Source: Halomonas sp. Y3 (lineage in GTDB: Bacteria > Pseudomonadota > Gammaproteobacteria > Pseudomonadales > Halomonadaceae). From it: 64,000 bases of DNA. The translations under genes were made by a program, and so were the position numbers. Each line of letters begins with the position of its first letter. The first letter of the stretch is position 1. The DNA is taken from NCBI RefSeq assembly GCF_024137965.1, contig NZ_CP099975.1:3286001-3350000 (forward strand), written 5' to 3'. Positions 59,464 through 64,000 of this stretch are shown piece after piece. The notes under the pieces were generated by a model, which did no database searches, had not been told where the DNA came from, and saw nothing but the letters and a program-made list of their open reading frames with translations.

Positions 59464-59889
59464 TTAAAGGATTGGCTCCAGCATCGCGATGGTGTTGTTG
59501 GTTAACCGGCGGTGGCGGGGCCAATGAGCAACATCACCGGGATCAACACGCACAGCGCTGTCGAGGTAGTGCTGCTGACGTTGTCGGATCTGCTGGCTCA
59601 GCTTTGAGTTGTAGGTCAGGATGCTGTTCTCGTAACTGAGCTCGAAGCTGCGCCGGCCCATTTTGGCGGAGCCGATGAAGCTGATCTCACCATCGAGGGT
59701 GAGTGACTTGGTGTGCACTAGGCCACCGACGTACTTGTAGATTTGCACGCCGGCGGTAAAGTAGCTTGGCGTAATAGCTGCGGCTGGCAGCGGCTGCAAC
59801 GCGGCTGTCATTGCGTTGAGGGAAGATAATGAGAGTCTCCGGGCGCTGGCACAGAGTGCGGCCTGTAAAGGTTCATTCGGCACATAGTA
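59464..59889 (-). pseudogene. Cardiolipin synthase C-terminal remnant with two frameshifts
   Basis: YYVPNEPLQAALCASAR, then IFPQRNDSRVAAAASRSYYAKLL in another frame, then AGVQIYKYVGGLVHTKSLTLDG back in the first frame follow the order of cardiolipin synthase. The phospholipase D motif H-x-K-x4-D is present as HTKSLTLD, followed by IGSAKMGRRSFELSYENS. Two frameshifts in about 100 bases and the missing first ~two-thirds make it non-functional. It ends at the islet's right junction. Confidence 0.8.
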
Positions 59890-59893
59890 CAGC

Positions 59894-60073
59894 AAGTGGA
59901 CCGCGGCGAAGCCCCGGAACAAGGAGAAGCACTTCCTGGTGACGGCGCTTGAACGCGACGAGGAGGAGAACGTGGTCGCGGTGGTCCTCGAGGCCGTCTA
60001 CACCCGCCGCGAGACCACCCTGCCCTGGCAGGACCTGAAGGACGACGCCACCTGGCTGATGGGCTGGCGGTGA
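59894..60073 (+). pseudogene. Trp-rich protein (TIGR02450-like), 3' fragment
   Basis: The in-frame remainder begins at 59894 and reads KWTAAKPRNKEKHFLVT..., ending WLMGWR and a TGA at 60071-60073. Joined to the 5' fragment it gives a 71-residue protein with the family's conserved W, NKEKHF and WxxGWR. It has no start signal of its own. Confidence 0.78.
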
Positions 60074-60097
60074 TCGTCCACGCCAGGTTTCAAAAGC

Positions 60098-60574
60098 CTA
60101 GTCCGGCTTGCCCACCAGCCAGTGGGTCACCCCCAGCGCCAGCACCACGGCGGCGATGGCGAGCATCTCCATGGCGGTGACGGTGGCGATATCCAGGATG
60201 ATCACCTTCCGGGCGATCGCCATCAGCGCCGTGGCCACCACCAGGCGGATGGGCAGGATATTGGTGCCCAGGTAGAGGCGGATATTGATGAAGATCTCGA
60301 CGGCGATCAGCACCACCATGAAGGCGCCGAAGATCACGAAGATATCGCTGACCTCGAAGAGCAGCACCGGCGGAGAGATGAACTTGGTGTAGAGCACATA
60401 GATGACATCCAGGACGCCCCAGATGATCACCAGCACCATCAGCACCGCCAGCAGCTTGATCGCCTGGCGGATGACAAGGTGGAGCCGCCGGATCAGCGGG
60501 TCCTCGTGCTCCTTGGGCAGCTCGTCATGCAGCAGCCTCGGTCCATGTCGTGCATCCTGATCATGCTGTTCCAT
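60098..60574 (-). CDS. PsiE-family phosphate-starvation-inducible membrane protein
   Basis: 158 residues with four predicted membrane helices. AIKLLAVLMVLVIIWGVLDVIYVLY and the charged loop ALMAIARKVIILD are typical of PsiE. The role is unknown. GGGAGAGG precedes the ATG at 60574. Confidence 0.82.
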   Translation of the reverse strand: MEQHDQDARHGPRLLHDELPKEHEDPLIRRLHLVIRQAIKLLAVLMVLVIIWGVLDVIYVLYTKFISPPVLLFEVSDIFVIFGAFMVVLIAVEIFINIRLYLGTNILPIRLVVATALMAIARKVIILDIATVTAMEMLAIAAVVLALGVTHWLVGKPD

Positions 60575-60662
60575 CGCCGCCTCTCCCGGTAGCCCCCGGC
60601 GGGGGTCGAGTCCATTGATGCCCGAGCGCGCGACGCTGTCAATCCTTTCGCCCGCGGCCGGC

Positions 60663-61337
60663 TCAGGCTGCCCCGCCCATCCTCATGGCAGGCTCCGGCG
60701 AGATGCCCTGGGCCAGGGCCGCCTCCCGCTCCGCGGCCAGGGCGCGCTGGAAGGCTTCCCGCTGCTGCAGGCGCGCCCAATAGTCCGCTACGGCGGGCTT
60801 GAAGCGCTCTTCCAGGCCGATATGACTGGCCAGCAGCAGCGCATAGCCCACCGAGACGTCGGCGGCGGTGAAGCGCCCGGCACACAGGAAGGGCTCGCGC
60901 TCCAGGCGCGGCGCCAGGGTGCGCAGCCGCGAGAGGCACCAGCGGGCGTAGTCCTCCACCACCTGGGGCTGGCGCCGCTCCGGCGGCTCGAAGTGGCCGT
61001 AGCGCAGCACCAGGGTCTGGGGAAAGGTGAGGGTCGCCTCGCCGAAGTGCAGGAAGTTAAGGTAGTCGCCATAGGCCGGTTCACTCGCCGCCACCTCCAG
61101 CCCCGCCTCGGGACGGCGGGCGGCGAGGTACTGGCAGATGGCCGCGGACTCGGTCATGGCCACCTCGCCATCGAAGAAGGCCGGCACCGTGCCCAGCGGA
61201 TTGATCTCGAGAAAGGCCTCGTCACGCATCCGGGGCGGGAAGGGGTGCATCACCAGCTCATAGGGCTGGCCCAGCTCCTCGAGCAGCCAGAGGGGGCGAA
61301 AGGAGCGTGCGCTAACGCAGTGGTGGAGTCGAGTCAT
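60663..61337 (-). CDS. Glutathione S-transferase family protein
   Basis: 224 residues. The thioredoxin-like N-domain (LHHCVSARSFRPLWLLEELGQPYE) includes the cis-Pro and binding segments NPLGTVPAF and MTESAAICQYL. The helical C-domain has FTAADVSVGYALLL. The substrate is unknown. A second LysE-type exporter follows upstream on the same strand. Confidence 0.88.
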   Translation of the reverse strand: MTRLHHCVSARSFRPLWLLEELGQPYELVMHPFPPRMRDEAFLEINPLGTVPAFFDGEVAMTESAAICQYLAARRPEAGLEVAASEPAYGDYLNFLHFGEATLTFPQTLVLRYGHFEPPERRQPQVVEDYARWCLSRLRTLAPRLEREPFLCAGRFTAADVSVGYALLLASHIGLEERFKPAVADYWARLQQREAFQRALAAEREAALAQGISPEPAMRMGGAA

Positions 61338-61499
61338 GGCTGGGTTCCATTTCAGGCTTTAAGGGCATGGTGCCCCGGCACCGTCGATCGCGAAAGCCTC
61401 CGTTCCGCTGCCATCCAACGCTTCGCCGGAGCGGCACCCCAGCGAAGCAAGGTACCCGGGGCATTGAGCAAGCGGAAACTGGACTGCGCCCCCTTCCCT

Positions 61500-62114
61500 T
61501 CAAGGTCGGCGCATGGCGGCGACCAGAGCGCTCGCCCCGATCAGGCTGCCGGCACCTGCACGGTGAAGGATGCGGCGAAACCGGGCACTCAGCATCCGGC
61601 CGCCGGTAGTGGCCAGGAAGGTGAAGGCAAGATCGCTGAGCACGCCGATGGCCAGGAAAGTCGAGAACAGGATGGCCAACTGCGGCAGCAAGGGCTGGCT
61701 CGGTGTCACGAACTGGGGCATGAAGGCCATGAAGAAGGCCAGGCTCTTGGGATTCAGCGCGGTCACCAGAAAGGCCTTGGCCGTGCCGACTCGGATGTCC
61801 GTACCCGTCGGCTGCAGGTCGCCAAGCCGCCCCGCCTCACGCCACATCTTGATGCCCAGATAGAGCAGATAGGCCGCTCCGAGCCACTTGAACAGTTGGA
61901 ACAGCTCGGCGGAGGCCATCAGCAGCGCGCCGACCCCGGCAAACGACAGGGTCATGGCCAGCAGGTCGCCCAGGAAGAAGCCCGGCAGCATGGCCAGGGC
62001 GGCGCGTCGCCCGCGGTTGATCCCGGTGGTCACCAGCAGCGCCACCGCGGGGCCGGGAGACACGATGATCAACAGGGAGGCCAGGCAGAAAGAGAGCCAG
62101 AGTTCCAACGGCAT
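61500..62114 (-). CDS. LysE/RhtB-family amino-acid exporter
   Basis: 204 residues, six predicted helices. IIVSPGPAVALLVTTGINRGRR and ALNPKSLAFFMAFMPQFV are the family signatures. It is the second LysE-type exporter in the window, distinct in sequence from that at 56673. Its upstream region runs into the IS66 element (171 bases), so its promoter may be affected. Confidence 0.87.
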   Translation of the reverse strand: MPLELWLSFCLASLLIIVSPGPAVALLVTTGINRGRRAALAMLPGFFLGDLLAMTLSFAGVGALLMASAELFQLFKWLGAAYLLYLGIKMWREAGRLGDLQPTGTDIRVGTAKAFLVTALNPKSLAFFMAFMPQFVTPSQPLLPQLAILFSTFLAIGVLSDLAFTFLATTGGRMLSARFRRILHRAGAGSLIGASALVAAMRRP

Positions 62115-62277
62115 AGCGCGCTCCTCGCACGAGCGTCAAAGGGTGATATCGGTATTGTTCGGCATATGCTTAATCAAGCATCGCTGCCGCCACCTCGAAA
62201 AGCAACAGGGCGCGCCGCCCCGATTCCGTGCCATTGGCTCGACGCCCTCCCCCTCCCGGTTATCCCGCCTTTACCGG

Positions 62278-62285
62278 CCACGATT
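62278..62285. repeat. IS66 target-site duplication, left copy
   Basis: CCACGATT immediately precedes the left end of the insertion sequence and recurs at 63832-63839. Confidence 0.9.
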
Positions 62286-63831
62286 GTAACTATTCAGGTG
62301 GTTGCGGATAGCCTGTCGCCAACCACCTGATTTTTCTGGCATAGTGTGCCTAATCCTTCGGCATATCTATGCGGTGACATGACCATCAGCGATATCAACG
62401 TCGACGAGGCTCTGGAGCGGGTCCGACAGCAGCTCAAGGAAGACCAGACGGTCTCTCCGTCGCTGCGTGCGGCCATCGATGTGCTGATGTTGCTGGTCAA
62501 GCTCATGGCCGATCGCCTGGCCACCAGTAGCCGCAACAGCAGCAAGCCACCGTCCCAGGATCCCAATCGCCAGCGCCGCTCGCGCGCCAAAGGCGAGCGG
62601 CGCCCCGGCGGACAGCCAGGGCATGAGGGTAAGACGTTGGCGCCGGTGACGGACCCCGACGAGGTGGTCAAGCTCCGTGTCGATCGTCGGCAACTCCCCA
62701 AGGGGCGTTCTTACCGCCCGGTCGGCGTCGAAACGCGCCAAGTGCAGGACATCGTAATCCAGGCCGTGGTCACCGAATATCAGGCTGAGGTCCTCGAAGA
62801 TGATCAGGGGCAACGCTACGTGGCGCCATTCCCCGAGGGCGTGACTCGCCCCATCCAGTATGGCCCTCGCCTCAAGGCGCATGTCGTCTATCTCTCCCAG
62901 TATCAGCTGTTGCCCTATGCGCGTATCCGCGAGTTGCTCACCTCGCAGTGCGGCCTGTCGCTGAGCACCGGCACCCTGTTCGCCTTCAACCAGGAGGCCT
63001 ACCAGCGGGCCGAGGCGTTCGCCGAGTGGGTGATCCCGGCGCTACGTGAAGCAGCCACCGTCCATGCCGATGAAACCGGAATGCAGGTCGGTGGCAAACG
63101 CTACTGGCTACACAGCGCCTCCAACGAGGCCCTGACCTGGTTGGCCCCGCACCCCAAGCGCGGCCAGGAAGCGATGGACGCCATCGGCGTATTGCCCTTC
63201 GTGCGTGGCGTGCTGGTGCATGATCACTGGAAGCCCTACTACCGCTATCCGGATTGCCGGCACGCGCTCTGTAATGCGCACCACCTTCGGGAGCTGACAG
63301 CGGCCTGGGAGAACGATGGCCAGGCATGGGCCAAGGCCTTGCATGACCTGTTGTTGGAGATGCATCGCGCCGTGGAGGTGGCCGACGGCTGCCTCTCGGC
63401 CGATGAGACCCGAGCCTGGCGGCAGCGCTATCGAGATTGCCTGGCGAAAGGGGACGCCGAGTGCCCCCCGCCGGTGAAACCGCCACCTGGAACGCGAGGC
63501 CGGGCCAAGCGCACCAAGTCGCGCAACCTCCTGGAACGCCTCCAGGCGTACGAGGACGACGTGTTGCGCTTCCTCGACGACCCTGCCGCTCCCTTCACCA
63601 ACAACCAGGGGGAACGCGATCTGCGAATGACCAAGGTCCAGCAGAAAATCTCGGGCTGCTTCCGCTCCTGGGAGGGGGCGGAGATCTTCTGCCGGATGCG
63701 CAGCTTCCTCTCGACCGCCGTCAAGCAAGGGGTGGCGGCGCATACCGCACTGGAGCAACTGTTTGCGGGTGATGTGCCATCCTTCATGCAGCCTACAGCC
63801 ACGGATCAGGCGGCGTGAGCTAAACAGTTAC
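62286..63831 (+). mobile_element. IS66-family insertion sequence, complete (1,546 bp)
   Basis: The ends start GTAACT in inverted orientation (GTAACTATTCAG on the left, GTAACTGTTTAG on the right, read inward), as in IS66 elements. A perfect 8-base target duplication CCACGATT flanks it. It carries one transposase gene and no tnpA/tnpB-like accessory genes. The left subterminal part holds a 14-base inverted repeat (TCAGGTGGTTG core, about 62293-62331). It lies upstream of the partial gene at 63925. Confidence 0.92.
62379..63818 (+). CDS. IS66-family transposase
   Basis: 479 residues, full length. The N-terminal helical segment ([13 protein letters not shown]) and zinc-free linker ([17 protein letters not shown]) are typical of IS66 TnpC-like proteins. 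The DDE residues are in [23 protein letters not shown] and [12 protein letters not shown]. It starts at ATG 62379. The open reading frame is undamaged and the target duplication perfect, so the element may be recently active. Confidence 0.95.
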   Translation: MTISDINVDEALERVRQQLKEDQTVSPSLRAAIDVLMLLVKLMADRLATSSRNSSKPPSQDPNRQRRSRAKGERRPGGQPGHEGKTLAPVTDPDEVVKLRVDRRQLPKGRSYRPVGVETRQVQDIVIQAVVTEYQAEVLEDDQGQRYVAPFPEGVTRPIQYGPRLKAHVVYLSQYQLLPYARIRELLTSQCGLSLSTGTLFAFNQEAYQRAEAFAEWVIPALREAATVHADETGMQVGGKRYWLHSASNEALTWLAPHPKRGQEAMDAIGVLPFVRGVLVHDHWKPYYRYPDCRHALCNAHHLRELTAAWENDGQAWAKALHDLLLEMHRAVEVADGCLSADETRAWRQRYRDCLAKGDAECPPPVKPPPGTRGRAKRTKSRNLLERLQAYEDDVLRFLDDPAAPFTNNQGERDLRMTKVQQKISGCFRSWEGAEIFCRMRSFLSTAVKQGVAAHTALEQLFAGDVPSFMQPTATDQAA

Positions 63832-63839
63832 CCACGATT
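63832..63839. repeat. IS66 target-site duplication, right copy
   Basis: CCACGATT directly follows the right end of the insertion sequence and equals 62278-62285. Confidence 0.9.
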
Positions 63840-63924
63840 TTCCGCGCAACATGCCCGCCGGTGATGTCGATTGCGGCTTCACCAGACGATTGTCCGTATC
63901 AAACCCAACGCACGGAAGTGCACC

Positions 63925-64000
63925 ATGATCGCCAAACGCGAACGCGGCAAGCTGGAGCGGCGCCTGGTCGCCTCGCTGACCCACGCCTGCGAGCAGGCCA
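63925..64000 (+). CDS. Unrecognised gene, N-terminal 25 codons (partial)
   Basis: MIAKRERGKLERRL... begins at ATG 63925 and runs off the window in frame. GGAAG lies nine bases upstream. The start is basic and helical; the family cannot be told from 25 residues. The IS66 element sits 93 bases upstream and may alter its expression. Confidence 0.5.
   Translation, partial: MIAKRERGKLERRLVASLTHACEQA

Larger units (their letters stand above)
58247..59893. mobile_element. 1,647-bp inserted islet splitting the Trp-rich gene
   Basis: The segment lies between CAGC copies at 58243-58246 and 59890-59893. Removing it joins the two halves of the Trp-rich gene in frame. It carries an intact Ntn amide hydrolase gene and a frameshifted cardiolipin synthase C-terminus, both on the minus strand. 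Base use is less GC-biased than in neighbours. No transposase, integrase or clear terminal inverted repeats are seen, so the mechanism of arrival is unknown. Confidence 0.65.

Noticed and set aside
58247..59893. Islet as a classical insertion sequence or integron cassette
   Set aside because: No transposase, no matching terminal inverted repeats and no attC-like site were visible.

Overview
The window reads like a chromosomal segment of a halophilic gammaproteobacterium of the Halomonas type. The evidence is strongly GC-biased codon use, acidic proteins, an NhaD Na+/H+ antiporter, a ProVWX-type betaine transporter, and a pqq/exa locus arranged much like the Pseudomonas ethanol-oxidation locus. 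The genus is an inference from gene content and style. No rRNA, tRNA, CRISPR array or prophage was seen, and no gene-free stretch exceeds about 300 bases.

Bases 1-22.4 kb hold a nearly complete periplasmic ethanol-oxidation system. It contains the quinoprotein dehydrogenase ExaA and a PedF/ExaB-type cytochrome c550, plus a SoxYZ-like carrier and a zinc metallohydrolase associated with quinoproteins. It also contains the aldehyde dehydrogenase ExaC, a secreted pentapeptide-repeat protein and a C-W-motif protein behind exaA, and the activator ErbR/AgmR. A long leftward set runs pqqA-B-C-D-E, ercA, ercS, pqqF, nosP, nahK. Ethanol oxidation, cofactor synthesis and sensory control are therefore packed together, with a nitric-oxide sensor pair at the operon's end. 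The left edge carries the end of another pentapeptide-repeat gene, a cytosine-deaminase-like gene and nfsA.

Bases 22.5-38 kb are ordinary chromosomal genes: a CbiX-like protein, a methyltransferase, a C45-type self-cleaving acyltransferase/hydrolase, a cold-shock protein, DUF3820, ArfB, DUF1289, a membrane acyltransferase, DUF3422, CorA, a universal stress protein, DUF3581, a giant internally repeated AsmA-like protein, NhaD and a TRIC-type channel.

Bases 38.2-42.3 kb are a proVWX operon bracketed by a 245-base direct repeat that differs at 2 positions. One copy is the tail of an intact CNNM/CBS membrane gene; the other is a truncated remnant. NfeD/SPFH genes follow. Bases 44.9-53.4 kb are the arginine succinyltransferase (ast) catabolic operon with a GNAT gene, plus an AraC/ArgR-like regulator. 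Bases 53.4-58.2 kb hold FabV, glutathione peroxidase, NUDIX, LysE-type exporter, Rnk and small membrane proteins.

Bases 58.2-60.1 kb hold an islet: a 71-residue Trp-rich protein gene (TIGR02450-like) is cut in frame by 1,647 bases carrying an intact Ntn-type linear amide hydrolase and a frameshifted cardiolipin synthase remnant. Rejoining at a shared CAGC restores the whole reading frame. PsiE, a glutathione S-transferase and a second LysE exporter follow. The window closes with a complete IS66-family element (62286-63831) flanked by a perfect 8-base target duplication, and the first 25 codons of an unrecognised gene.
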